Shown: positions 12,646 through 23,711 of the stretch, in pieces
Layout of the letters: each line of letters begins with the position of its first letter
Numbering within the stretch: the stretch's first letter is position 1
Assembly: GCA_015039315.1 (NCBI GenBank)
Contig: WIDE01000010.1
Span: forward strand, 502,660 to 566,659
Reading direction: 5' to 3'
Origin: Clavulina sp. PMI_390
Taxonomy: Eukaryota > Basidiomycota > Agaricomycetes > Cantharellales > Hydnaceae
DNA length: 64,000 bases
Made by a program: the position numbers and the translations under genes
The notes under the pieces: generated by a model
What the model saw: only the letters and a program-made list of their open reading frames with translations
Databases searched by the model: none
Told to the model about the DNA's origin: nothing

Positions 12646-13577
12646 GGCGTCGGGAGTCGTGGGGCCGAAGCCTGGAAGTCTGGTTACACTACAGATTCGC
12701 GGTTTCGTGAAGAGGAGAGAGATGTAGCTGGAGCTGTGGAGAGTGAAACGAAGGGGGGGAGGAGCAAATCTTGCAGGTCAATTAGTTATATAGCGAGTGC
12801 CGAATTTCCAGGCCGAGGCCGCTTTCCGCACATGGGAGATCTGCTGAGCTCGGGGGAAATGCAAGTTCAGAGAGATCTGACTCGCGGGTGTAACTAGCCT
12901 AACTAGACTCCGCTACCTTTTTAGAGCTTCGTCGGTTCTTGATGGGAGAAGTGGGTGGAGGGGGTGGGAAACCGCTGTTTGGGAGTCGATCTCCGTAACT
13001 CGTTGGAGGACCGGAACAATTCACTAGGACACGTGCACGTTGGCGTCATTGAGACAGTAACACGGTGGTCGGGATATATTAATCCGGTTTCAGGGTACCT
13101 TATGAAGGGTCGGCTCCAAGAATTGTGCGGGTCAATCTTCTGGATGCCTACATGCATCCACCGGCACAAAGGTTGAACCTGTTGTCGGTGACCCCGATAA
13201 GATCAGACGGCAAGTGCTACGAGCCACAGACGCCACATCTTCTAACGAGAAAAATCGCCAAGAGCATAATACTTAGCGGATCGGGAGTTTCCAGTAATAT
13301 TATCATTTTATTATACTCGTGTTCATTAGCTTGGTGCGTTCTGGAACCATGCAGCCTAGTGCGCTTGATGGTTTTATCCGGACAAGATGGATGACCGCCA
13401 GGCGGAGAGGACAGGCGGATGGGATGAGAGGATTTAGCGGGACCAAGTAGTTACAGAACGAAGGATATTCAGGTACGGCATGAGTGGGAAAGGGGCTTTT
13501 CGGGAAAGTTGAGCAGGGCGTAGGATATAACAAGCAGCCGACGGCATGGTTCACCAGACCCTCCACCACTCGAGGTT
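12646..13577. other. Intergenic, promoter side of the DUF6534 gene
   Basis: About 930 bp with no convincing gene on either strand. The small open frames here have no domain and no splice support. Confidence 0.45.
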
Positions 13578-13937
13578 CTAGCTCTTATTGAGCTGCTCCC
13601 AAGCAGACTCACAGCTTGCGGGGTCAATGATCGGAATAATTTCTTTGTCTTCCTCCGTGGCGCATAATGCATCGAGAGACTCAGAGCTGGGCAGTCCTTT
13701 GGCGTCGCATGTCACTGGCACAGGGGATTTGTCGGCTCGGGATACGGCGCGACGAGCGGGCCCTTTGCTAGGTTGTGGATATGGGGGTGAAGGAGGCTGC
13801 TGGGATGGTAGCGGAAAGTGGCTTTTTGACCGCTCGTCGACCGCCTGTCGTGACCTTTCGGTTCTTCTGATGGTTGTGTTTGCGCCTTGTCGATTCAGCA
13901 TTATCGAGGAGGATTTTTGGATGTTGGAAGAAGACAT
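13578..13937 (-). CDS. Small hypothetical protein, 119 residues
   Basis: An intact frame from ATG at 13937. The product starts MSSSNIQKSSSIMLNRQG, is rich in Ser, Arg and Pro in its first two thirds (PLPSQQPPSPPYPQPSKGP), and ends with a more ordered acidic part (ESLDALCATEEDKEIIPIID). No domain is recognised and no membrane segment is seen. It may be a real small disordered protein or a chance frame. The upstream side has a pyrimidine-rich stretch typical of fungal promoters. Confidence 0.4.
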   Translation of the reverse strand: MSSSNIQKSSSIMLNRQGANTTIRRTERSRQAVDERSKSHFPLPSQQPPSPPYPQPSKGPARRAVSRADKSPVPVTCDAKGLPSSESLDALCATEEDKEIIPIIDPASCESAWEQLNKS

Positions 13938-14934
13938 TTGTTGAAGCGAAGGTGTGATGATGTGAGTGAGTTGTGGTCTTCCCGTCGTCTTGTGGTGCTG
14001 CTCTTGCTGCTCTGAGAGTAGTTGTTGGTGAAGTCGGTCGAGAAAAACGGTCTTTATATAGGTTAACGAAGGCGCAGAAAACCACCAACGGAACGGTGCA
14101 GAATTTTCGACGCTTTATCGAGGTGGTTCAACCACGCCTGGCCACGACGTGCAGCAACACATGTCGTCACGGGTACAAACACTCCATGACTCCTGAATAT
14201 ACCCTAGCATATGGAGCACTGAATGCTAGAGGGGTAGATGAGAGGCCATCGAATAACTTAGAAAGACTCCAAAAAGAACAGAAGGCTGGCTCAGATTGTT
14301 GCGGTTTGGCATTGCTGTAGGTTTCGGTCCCGAACCCAACGCCACTCATGCCATAGTGTTGGGGTCACACTTGCAGCGCGAGCTTTGATCTCGCTTTATT
14401 ATTAAGACCTTAGTTATGTAATTCTGATGGGTATTGTACAACATACTTTGACCTTCCATAAATCTTATCATCAACCTTGGCGACTATGGTTGCTCTCAGC
14501 CATTCTCTCTCCGCAGGAAAGGTTTGCCTTCTGGTTTCTGCTCCCTTGTCGTACCCAGCAAAGGTATTCTCCGAAATACACCACCCTAAATTCGTTCGAT
14601 CTCACGACGAAAGGAATAGCGACTCATTTCAGCACATGATGACCTCTAGACTTAACTCCGCTTTGTGCTACCAGTCTCCCGATACTATGGACAAGGACTC
14701 TCCTTGTTCCATCTCACCACCGAGAACCACAATACAAAGAATAGCATAAGATTACGACTACCTGGGCTCGACTACAACTCTACCATCCTATAGTCACCCA
14801 CATCCTGAGATACAATATGCCTCCCAACGTTCACTATTCAGCCAGCACCCCTTCCTCTCCCAAGATATCCGTAAGTTTTCAGATACTATCTAATACTATG
14901 TTTTCGATTCTCAGTGGTCGAAACTCGACCCGTA
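13938..14934. other. Intergenic / possible 5' exon region
   Basis: About 1 kb between divergent small genes. A candidate first exon at 14817-14870 (ATG ... gtaagt, acceptor ctcag at 14914) exists, but splicing it puts the next exon out of frame, so it may be 5' untranslated. Confidence 0.4.
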
Positions 14935-15582
14935 ATGAAATCATGCTCCTGCACCCTCGTGCCGCCAAAGAATCAGGCCTTGCACACCCAAGTCGATGCC
15001 AACTCCTACATCTCAATCACAAACGCTTCTTCGCCGACAAGTGTACTCCAGCATTCTATCGCTCATCCTGCAGCTGGCGCCACTAACCGTGAACCGGTAT
15101 CATACCAACACCACACGCTTCCGCGCTCACGCAAAGCTCGCATCGCCGTTCTCCGCGTCGGCAGTCCCTCAATACAAATATTTCCACCCCTCTCTCCTAG
15201 CTTACTGGCTAATTCCAGCACAAGTGCCCCTCAAGCGACTGGTTCCAATGAGGGTCTCAATTCTCACGCCTCGACGGAATCGCCTCACAAAATGGAAACC
15301 GGCAATGCTTTTGGCGAAATAGGCAACATGAAACGTCGTCGGTTATCGTTGTGCGAGTTTCCTGACGAGGAGACGTGGCTCGTTGAACCAGGCGAGCCGA
15401 TCCCGATCCCACACTATCCTGGCGAGTCAGATTACGGAGGGTCTGAAGAGGATGGTGAGGATGGGGAATGGGAGAGGGTGAGAAAGTCCCTGTTATTGAA
15501 GGCACGGGCTAGTGCTGTGACGGTGGCGCATGGTGCAGGTACCAAAAATAGCGTTGACCAAGAGCCTCGAAGCTCTGCCTAA
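14935..15582 (+). CDS. Hypothetical protein with acidic C-terminal half
   Basis: The frame ends at 15582. The first in-frame ATG is at 14935 (MKSCSCTLVPPKNQALHTQ), giving 215 residues. The N-terminal two thirds are Ser/Pro/Thr rich. The conserved-looking part is MKRRRLSLCEFPDEETWLV followed by EPGEPIPIPHYPGESDYGG, then an acidic stretch and a short helix (WERVRKSLLLKARASAVTV). KRRRLSL could be a basic nuclear-targeting cluster, but this is inference. A good GT..AG intron immediately upstream (14871-14914) suggests the mRNA has a spliced leader exon. No family recognised. Confidence 0.5.
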   Translation: MKSCSCTLVPPKNQALHTQVDANSYISITNASSPTSVLQHSIAHPAAGATNREPVSYQHHTLPRSRKARIAVLRVGSPSIQIFPPLSPSLLANSSTSAPQATGSNEGLNSHASTESPHKMETGNAFGEIGNMKRRRLSLCEFPDEETWLVEPGEPIPIPHYPGESDYGGSEEDGEDGEWERVRKSLLLKARASAVTVAHGAGTKNSVDQEPRSSA

Positions 15583-15868
15583 TGGCATGGAAGGAAACCT
15601 GCTGCAGTCTTATCACCAAATTATCAACTCTCTTCGTCCTTGCATTCCAAAGTCTCGCAAATATGTCATCGTCAAATATATACCTTTCGGCGATCATACA
15701 TCCTGATCTCCACAATAATGTGCCCCATCTTGCCCAAACCTCTTTGGCACTGAGAAGAGACGATATTATTGATATCTACACCATGATGCTTGGGTTACAT
15801 GTACAAATTTTCACGAATTTGGCAACGCACTGCACTCTACATCTTTTGAACGAGGCAACAATTGGTGA

Positions 15869-18285
15869 CTATGAGTGCTCAGTGGCAATCAAGTGCGCAC
15901 CACGTTCGGCAACCATGAGCACGGGAATTTGAGTATGAGAGGCAGGGATGTATGGCTATAGAATACGAAAGAAAAATCAGCGGTGCGCTAATGCATTGTG
16001 GGGAATATCGACACTCACGAAAACGCTCGCATCTATGACGCGAAGACCCTTCACTCCCTTGACCTTCATGTCCGGATCCAGGACGCCGTTCGGGCTACCC
16101 TTCGCGCTGATGACAGCAGTGCTCGTCGGGTGCCAACAAGAGACTAGCATATTCTCTGAGCTTTTCGTGCGAGGGAAAAAACTGTTCAGGATCTGCGCAC
16201 CTGCGTTATTCTTGGCATGACCTTCGATTTCTTCGTCAGTCTTTAGTTGAGCAAGAGCGCCGTATTCTTCGATAAAGTAATCCTAAATTGAGAACATGTG
16301 GAGGTTCCATCAGCAGCTTTCCAACCACTGTCAGAAAGGACCAAGTTTACCTTGGTTCCAGCATTCTTGATGAGGTCTCGAGCTTTTTTGACAGCCTCCC
16401 TTGCAATGTAAAGATCATGCTTGGTCCCAACGAGATTCGGGTTAATAGCCGGGAACTCGAACGGATCGTTGGAAGTAATCGTGACAGACCCGCGAGCGTG
16501 CGGAGTCAAGGTCAAGGTGGCGCAGCTGAAATAGTTGCCCGGATCAGTCGGTGGATGGCCTTCAACGTACCCATCTGTGAACAGGACCTCGATATGAGGT
16601 GCGTTTTGACCCGCAGAGATGTCCTTGAACTCGTTCCAGATGGATGCGTCGTCTGGTACACGCCAAAAGCCGACGCCTTGTCCGAGGGTATTAGCAAGAA
16701 GACCGGATTTGTTAGTGGCGAACTTTTCTCCTTCTTGTTGCCCGAACGATTGATCCTGAAGAAGAGAGTCAAAGGTGTTTTTGTTGTTGACCCTCCACTG
16801 TCACCGTTTGCGTCAATCATTATTGCAGTTCTCTTCTAGAAAGGGCGGGAAATCGCCCTAGACTCACATGGGGTCCGAATAGAATATGGTGGTCCTGCAT
16901 ATGCTTGCCCACATCAGGAAGGTCTTTGACGATGGGAATCCCGAGCTTGGTGAGTTCCGCAGCGTCACCGATTCCAGAGTGCAGCAAAATATGCGGCGAG
17001 CCAATCGAGCCACCGGAGATGATCACTTCCTTCTTCGCCTTGACCTGGAATCGTGGAGCTAGGGGGGATACGTGAGCTCACAGTACACATTGACCATTCT
17101 CGAACTCACATGAGGCATCTCGCGCGTACTCCACTCCAGTGGCTACGGGAATATCACCAGTGGTATCGAATAGGATTTTGGTGACTTGCGCAGACGTTAG
17201 GATGTCGAGGTTAGACTTCGGAGTTGCAAGATAATCAGCAGGAGTGCTGCGAATCCCGCCGCCATTGGTACCCTAGAAGCATACATTCACTCAGTGGATC
17301 TGATATTGATCCTAAGGGAGAGCCGCATACCGGAAGCCAGCCAACACCCATCATCTCACCATCATTGACGTTGGTGTTGAAGATTCCCTGTTTCTTCGCA
17401 GCTATATTCCGCTAAGAAGGACGAATTTCACAGTATGAAGTCAAGGCTCTCACCTTCAATAATAAGCTTGGGACCTTCGGTAGGCTGGTTGGCGATCGCA
17501 ATACGAATAGGCCCATCAGCGCCGCTGCTAGTGGTATCGAAATCTTGAGTATAGTCCCAGCCGCTTGTCGGAGGAACGAAACGTTCGAGCTATTGGGTGA
17601 CGACATGATCAATTTTTCATGGTATGAGAATCATTCCTTTCGTGTGATTGCTCAAGCACCTTCTTTGCGAATGGTAGCATGTTTTCCCATGACCACCCTT
17701 CATCACCAGTGTCTCGGGCGAGACGATCCCAGTCCGATGTGGGTCCACGAAGGGCAAATCTATTCGAGGAGGAGGCCAAGCGAGAAAGGATGGTTATTAT
17801 TAGACGCCTCCTTCATTATGGGTGGGATAAGCGCACAAGATGTTCGTCTGGAAGGTGCCTCCAATAGCCTTGCCGCGGGGATACGGAATTATACGGTCAT
17901 TGAGCCCTTGTTGCGGCGTGAGCTGGTACTGCCAGTTGAATTCAGGGTGACTCGACGCATGGATTCCAAGGAGTGGGACGATGATGTGTTCGATGGGCTG
18001 CTCTCTACGCAAAGGATTGGCTCATTTACTGGGACTTCTGGCACTCCAGGGGCTGGAGCACGCACATTTTCCCAGCTTCGACGAGAAGGACGGAGAAGTT
18101 TGGGTTTTCTGCCAGTCTAGCTGCTACAGTTGCTCCCGCACCGGCTAGATCGTTTCCAAAAAAAAAAAAAATCAATTACTGCATGCACCGGGTGGGTAGG
18201 CACTTGTAGGCTTTTACATACCACCAACGACGATAAAATCATACTCTTTCTGCGCGGCAGCTTCGTGGGTGATAGGTGTCGACAT
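15869..18285 (-). CDS. GMC oxidoreductase, aryl-alcohol-oxidase-like
   Basis: About ten exons on the minus strand from ATG at 18285 to TAG at 15869. The start reads MSTPITHEAAAQKEYDFIVVG, and across the first intron the FAD-binding motif VGAGAGATVAARLAENPN is formed. Further family marks in order: NWQYQLTPQQGLNDR and YPRGKAIGG (GMC signature 1 region), RDTGDEGWSWENMLPFAKK, GSIGSPHILLHSGIG (signature 2), DVGKHMQDHHILFGPH, and the C-terminal pair SCWHPTSTAVIS and IPASHTQIPVLMVAERGA. The two histidines sit where aryl-alcohol oxidase has its catalytic His pair. Such enzymes oxidise aromatic or aliphatic alcohols with FAD and give hydrogen peroxide. Unlike typical secreted aryl-alcohol oxidases there is no signal peptide, so an intracellular place is likely. 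The first intron contains a poly-A/T tract at about 18159-18172. Confidence 0.85.
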
Positions 18286-19312
18286 TATCGAGAAAAGGGG
18301 GCTCAAGTGGGATCATCATGATTTAAAGGGTGAAAAAGGGTCTTATAGGAGCAGCTATAGTGCTCAACCGGCGGCGCCAGCGGAGATTGCATAACCGTGC
18401 CCTCGATCGTGTCAAGAATCCCACCGAGCGGCAGCTGGGCGTATTGACAGGATATTATAGCTGGACGATAGGACCGGTCGATAAAGCCCTAGGAGAACTA
18501 ACGGTGTCTTAACTGATTCGCCGAGAGACGTGCAGGAGTCAAGAACATGTGAACTTTGTTTTGTGAAGTACAACTCCACTTGGCCGTCGGACTGAAGTGC
18601 ATCGATATTGTCAAACTGAGCCTGATTTGCCAGAGGTTTATATATAGCTACACACTCTAAAGCCTAAGAAATGCGCGTAGAATAATGCGATGGGACTTGT
18701 ATTTAACGAAGCCCAGCGTCCAGAGCCTCACATGGTGGTGGAAGAAGAAAGCGCCTGACAGGTTGTTGGCGTGTGTTGAGAAATTCCCACGCTGTCAGTC
18801 ATCTCCCGACATTTCACTTCAATGTCTGCCGTCCTTAGAGGCTATCGTTTGCAACTAAGCTTTACCGAGTGCCTAGAAAGAAGTTTCTCAGCGGTTCTAA
18901 CCCCATTAATTTCCAAGTTAATGAGTTCTCAAGTGGGATTGCGACCAGGCAACTTGAATGGCCTCATCATCCACGTAGCGCCAAGCAGTGCATGTACGAT
19001 CTAGACTATGCTTCTTCAGGCAGAGCTGAATTCATCAGAAAACTTCTTTGTGCCGTAATGAAATACTCATTCGCCGCAAGTCGTGCCAAAAGAAGAAAAG
19101 AGGCTCTTCAACATGTCAAACTTGAACGAACATGATTCTCAGTCTGTCGACGCGTCGATCAGCTCCTCATTTGGCGCGTGGGCCGTCCGCCAAATACCAT
19201 ACCTTTTGCTTTCCTTCTTTACCCCAACATCCATCAGCCTCTCGTTCTCTCGCCGAAGCCCAGCGTGCCCCCTACCACCGACTCAGTGTTTCGTTAGTGC
19301 TACCAGCAAGGG
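18286..19312. other. Divergent intergenic region
   Basis: About 1 kb between the GMC gene (minus) and the RING gene (plus). It must contain both promoters. Small frames here show no domain; an untranslated leader exon for the RING gene is possible. Confidence 0.5.
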
Positions 19313-22300
19313 ATGGGCTATCCCAAGGTGCGCAAAGTGTATTCTCAATCCTTTTCGTGCGTTGATTGGAGCTCTTCAGGCTCGGTTTGTAGATGAACCC
19401 CCGCCGTTTCTCATTTGCCCGCTATGCGTCGCGGTGTACAAAGACCCCTCGATTGTGCGCGCCTTCCGCTCCCGACTCACACTTACTCGCCCCCATTCTC
19501 ACACGAACTGAAACACAGATATGCAAAAATCAGCACCTCATTTGTCGGGAATGTATTCCCTTCGCCGAAAACTGTGTCTTATGCCGAGAAGAGCTCGACT
19601 TGAACGTCTCACAGTTCAAGATCGATATCAATACTGACCGCTTCGTGAAGTTGCTTACCATGAAGTGTAAGAACGAGCGAAATGAGTGCCCGTGGACAGG
19701 TTCAGTTGATGAAGAACCCAGTCACGTGGAACAGGTACGCGGCAATGGATTTTGGGCACAAGCAGACACTCATTGATACTTGTTTCGTTTTTCGCCGGAT
19801 TGTGGAATAGTGTGGATTCAAACCCACCAAGTGCCCTAATCAAGTAAGTTGTTTGGCGAACCCTTGGAGACGTACGGCGCCCCCCTTCCGATCAACTCAC
19901 CTCCGCATTGCCAGCCTTGTGACCTCATGCTTTGCCGTCAAGACTACGACCAACACCAGAAAATATGCCCCTACGCTCTCCATCCTTGCAGAAACGAGCC
20001 GTTCTGCTCACGTAAAGTCGTGCAATCTGAAATGATCAAGCATGCGCTCAATTGCGAGTGGAATCCGTACGTCATTCTTTTACCACTATTTTTCCGTTCT
20101 TAATGAGCTAATGTGCTCTTATTGTTCGCCTACCTTGGCGTTCCGTCCCCTTCATAAGGTGCTCGTGGGCGGCAAAAGATGGCTGCCCGTTTCGCGGTCC
20201 GGCAGCAGCAGTTGCCTCACATCAGCTTTATTGTTCTAAAGTGCATCGAGAGGCAGAAATCCTTCGCGCGCGGGTCATCGAGCTCGAAAAAGAGCTCGAA
20301 TTTGCTAAGGAACAGACTTCTGCTCCCCCTGCATCGTCCGTCGAAGATGTCGCGATTGCAAGCTCTCATTTGACTCCTCCCGCGAGCGAGAGTGACATAC
20401 CGGTAGAGTCTCCTGGGGAATCAATCAAGCCTAAAATCCTTACGCCATCCCCCTCTCCAACATTCACTGAATCACGGCGGGTTACGGCTTACGCAGATGC
20501 TCGTGCCCCCGAGTTTGGAGATGGCGCGGCGCATGGCAATGACGAAGGAATAGATGGAGAATATTCGGGCTCGAAAGGAGAGATTGTCAGCCCCTCTCGT
20601 GGACGAGGACGAAGTCGTTCGTTATCGGCTCGTCCACCTCATGGGATTCTATCGTCTAGCGCTCGTCTTTTGGCGCGTCCTCCGCGAGATATTGGTCAGG
20701 CTACTCCGCTTGGGCCCGAGCAACCGCATCACACGGATACACGAGCCGGTTCGGTCCCTGTCCGCCGCTCGGAAGCGCAGGGTTCTTGGTATCAGCATCA
20801 GTGCCTTCCATTCACGATTCCCCCGTCTCAAAGCAGTTCTGCAGCCACCCCGCTCCCATTTCCGACTACTTATCCGCCGTGCTCTCAGTCGCAATTTGGC
20901 CCGCGCCGCGCTGCTCCACTCCTACAGCAGCCGCACCATCCTCATATGCCACAACCATCCTACATGCCTTATCAATCATCCCGCTCGGCCACCTTTCCCC
21001 GTCCTCTTCTTCCGTCCCAATCCGCGCCTCAGATGAGTGATCCGAGCGGCGTCAATCCTCACGTACTCCCAACGAAACCAAGACCGTTCATGGATCTTTT
21101 CATCTCGACTTCGAGGACGAGTGAATCTTCTCCCGGCACGGGCCAAGTCGATCGTGAGAGTGACAACGTGGATCGAATGAAGATCGCTAGAGTAGTTTCA
21201 GCCTCTGGGTCTCTCCCATCCCCGGAGTCACCGATTGCTCCCGTCAGCACTTCCGGTAGATCACGCCAAGCGAAAGAGAGTACGGTAGGTACCGAAGAAT
21301 CTGAGCGCGTATGGATCAAGAGGAGCGAGGTGATTTCGAGAGGTGGAAACGCTGAGGGTGTAGCCACTACTTCTGCTAAAGCTCCGTTCCCAACCCGCTT
21401 GGAGGCCCAATCCTCGGGTGCAAAAAATGAAGTGGAGGCCACCGTGCGAGCAAGCCAAGCAATACACGTAAAGACAGAGGAAGAAGCAGATTCAGGTTCA
21501 CCTCCAATTATTACCCGTGCCGCCGACTTCGCTCCCCATTTAAACCTGTTTATTCCTGGCCCTCACTCGAAAATCTTCACCCGCGCAGATTCGACACAGA
21601 CTCCACTATCACTGAATGCTCCCGCTGAGACGAAACTGTCTCTTTCTGGCTCTACTATGAGCCGTGGCCTCTCAGCGTCAGCTCTACTCCACCCGTTTCC
21701 ACCAGCTCAGTTACCAAAATCGACTTCTAGCTTCGGAAAGGCTAGCAATGAACGCCCATTTGTTCCGGGTCCCCGATCTCAAGCGTTTGTTATCGGCGTG
21801 AACGGTGCAACGCGGAAACGCAAGCACGATATGCTTTCTTCCACTCCTGTGTCTTCCAACGAATTCCCCCACAAGAACAAGATCGAGGATGGCGCTACTG
21901 CTGATGAGATCGCTGACGGTGAAACCTACGCTTCGAAGCGCGACAAGATCGTAGTGCCGGGTCCTTCTCTGGATGGGAAAGCTGATGGCGGGAAGACTAT
22001 CGACCCGCGTCGACGTTCTGCCACTGCGAGGGCCCATCCTGCTCAGATTGCAGAAGCTTCCGGCTCAAATAGAGGTAGAAGTACGGAGCTGCCGACGGGT
22101 ACTGAAAACGAGCACAGAGTTACTGAGACGGAGCTGGCTCCGCACATTACTCCGTCAACGAGTTCAGCAGCTCCTGGCGTTGGCACAAACGGGATCGGCA
22201 GAGGTCATAAAAACGCTGCTGGGGCGAGCGGGATGTTTGTCCCAAGGGCGAAAAGTGGTGGCCGTTTATCGCTAGCGCGAGGCTCGGGCCTGGGACGTGC

Positions 22301-23237
22301 TCATGCCCACCGTGATCTTGGAAAACACATGGGAGGTGGTTCCCAACGTCCTAGATCAAATATGATTCTGCGTTCGAGAAGCCACGTGAAACTACATCCA
22401 TCAAGATCTAAATCTTCTCTCAGACCCCAAGGCTCGTCTACCAAATCAGGACAGGCCTCTCCTAGTGTCGAAGATGAGGACATCACCGAACTTATTGTTA
22501 CTAAGCAACCAGGCTCACCAAGTCTAAACCAAGAATCAGACGAGGATGAAGAGAATCAACTGTTGATTATTACTGTCACTGAGTCACCTGCGGTTGCGTC
22601 AATGGTCATGGCACCTCTCGCTGCCTCGGCTGCTGCGAGCAGAGCTGACACAGCGAACACCTCCACACCCAATCCTACCGGTAGATTCCCGCACCATCTA
22701 GCTACTGGAAGTAGCATATCCAACGCCGAGCCGCATAATAACAAATCTGTTGCAAAATCTCATGAGCCCCAGCTTCAACAAACATTTTTGGACGATATTA
22801 TGCCTATTGGTAGTAGCCCTGCTAATATGTTTGCACCTGCTGCCTCCAGCCTTCATACATTCCAAACTCTTCCTAGCACCGACTTCCCACTCAATGAGTC
22901 CTCGTCTTTTGCCGATGTCACTGGTGGGAATAGCGAACACAGTACTGACCTTCCTCTTCCCTTTCCTCTTGGCGCCGTTTCCTCATCAACTCTCCCCTCA
23001 TCTTCCGACACTTTCCAGCTTCGCCAGCCTGTACCCTTTCCCCTCGCGGATCGCCTTGGCATCCTCGACATGATTCATGGCGTGGAAGGGCCGCTTAGCC
23101 CTACCTCTACCTCTCAGGTGCCATCAAATGATGCCGGTGACTTCGTCAACTTGTATCTGGGTGGGGATGGAGTAGATTCTAAAGGAGCCGGAGGCGATGT
23201 AGACACACCCGTCGCTCCCTCCCTTTGGTGGTGTTGA
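19313..23237 (+). CDS. RING plus TRAF-type zinc-finger protein with long disordered tail
   Basis: Proposed join 19313-19327, 19380-19454, 19519-19734, 19811-19843, 19915-20066, 20159-23237, about 1189 residues, all joins in phase. The start MGYPK is a five-codon exon. A C3HC4 RING follows: C18-x2-C21, C32, H36, C39-x2-C42, C49-x2-C52 (ICPLC, HLICREC, CVLC). Next come TRAF-type zinc fingers (NECPW, CGFKPTKCPNQ, PCDLMLCRQDYDQHQKICP, PCRNEPFCSRKVVQSEMIK, DGCPF ... SHQLYC) and a short coiled coil (EAEILRARVIELEKELEF). RING proteins of this layout act as E3 ubiquitin ligases. The last roughly 950 residues are Ser/Pro-rich and look disordered, with basic patches such as GATRKRKHDM that could direct the protein to the nucleus. 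Substrate unknown. Confidence 0.82.
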
Positions 23238-23711
23238 ATGGTTGCCAGATGATGTTCACTGCGCCTCTTCTCTTGCTCTTAGTTTTTCACAATGACGTTC
23301 TCGTTTTTATCTATATCATCCGTGACGTGTCTCTGCTACTCTTGGCTTCATGATTTCGCTATCTTCTTGCTCAATCAGCTACGAACTTGCTTGACCCTCA
23401 ATACTGTCATGATTTATATTCGCCACTCCCTCCTGTTTGCGGCATCGTAACTTGCAAAAACATTGAATAATTATACTCCTCCAGGCACGCTGAGTGCCTG
23501 GGATCTGTGATATATACCTACCTCACTGTACATCCGCGCCTGACAAACGTTCGTCCTTATTGGCCAAAAAATACCTGGTCATCGCTTTTGCTCTCTGCGG
23601 CTGTACTTTGCTCTTATGTTGCCGAACGTGTTACTGGTCCGCGTGCGGCAAATGTGTTATTACAGTAACACCACACCCTAGGCAGCTGACATGCCTCGGC
23701 TAGTTGCCTAT
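23238..23711. other. Convergent intergenic region
   Basis: Between the stop of the RING gene and the stop of BUD22; nothing coding is seen. Confidence 0.5.

Noticed and set aside
14817..14870. First coding exon MPPNVHYSASTPSSPKIS for the gene at 14935
   Set aside because: Splice signals are good but the phase does not match the following exon; at best an untranslated leader.
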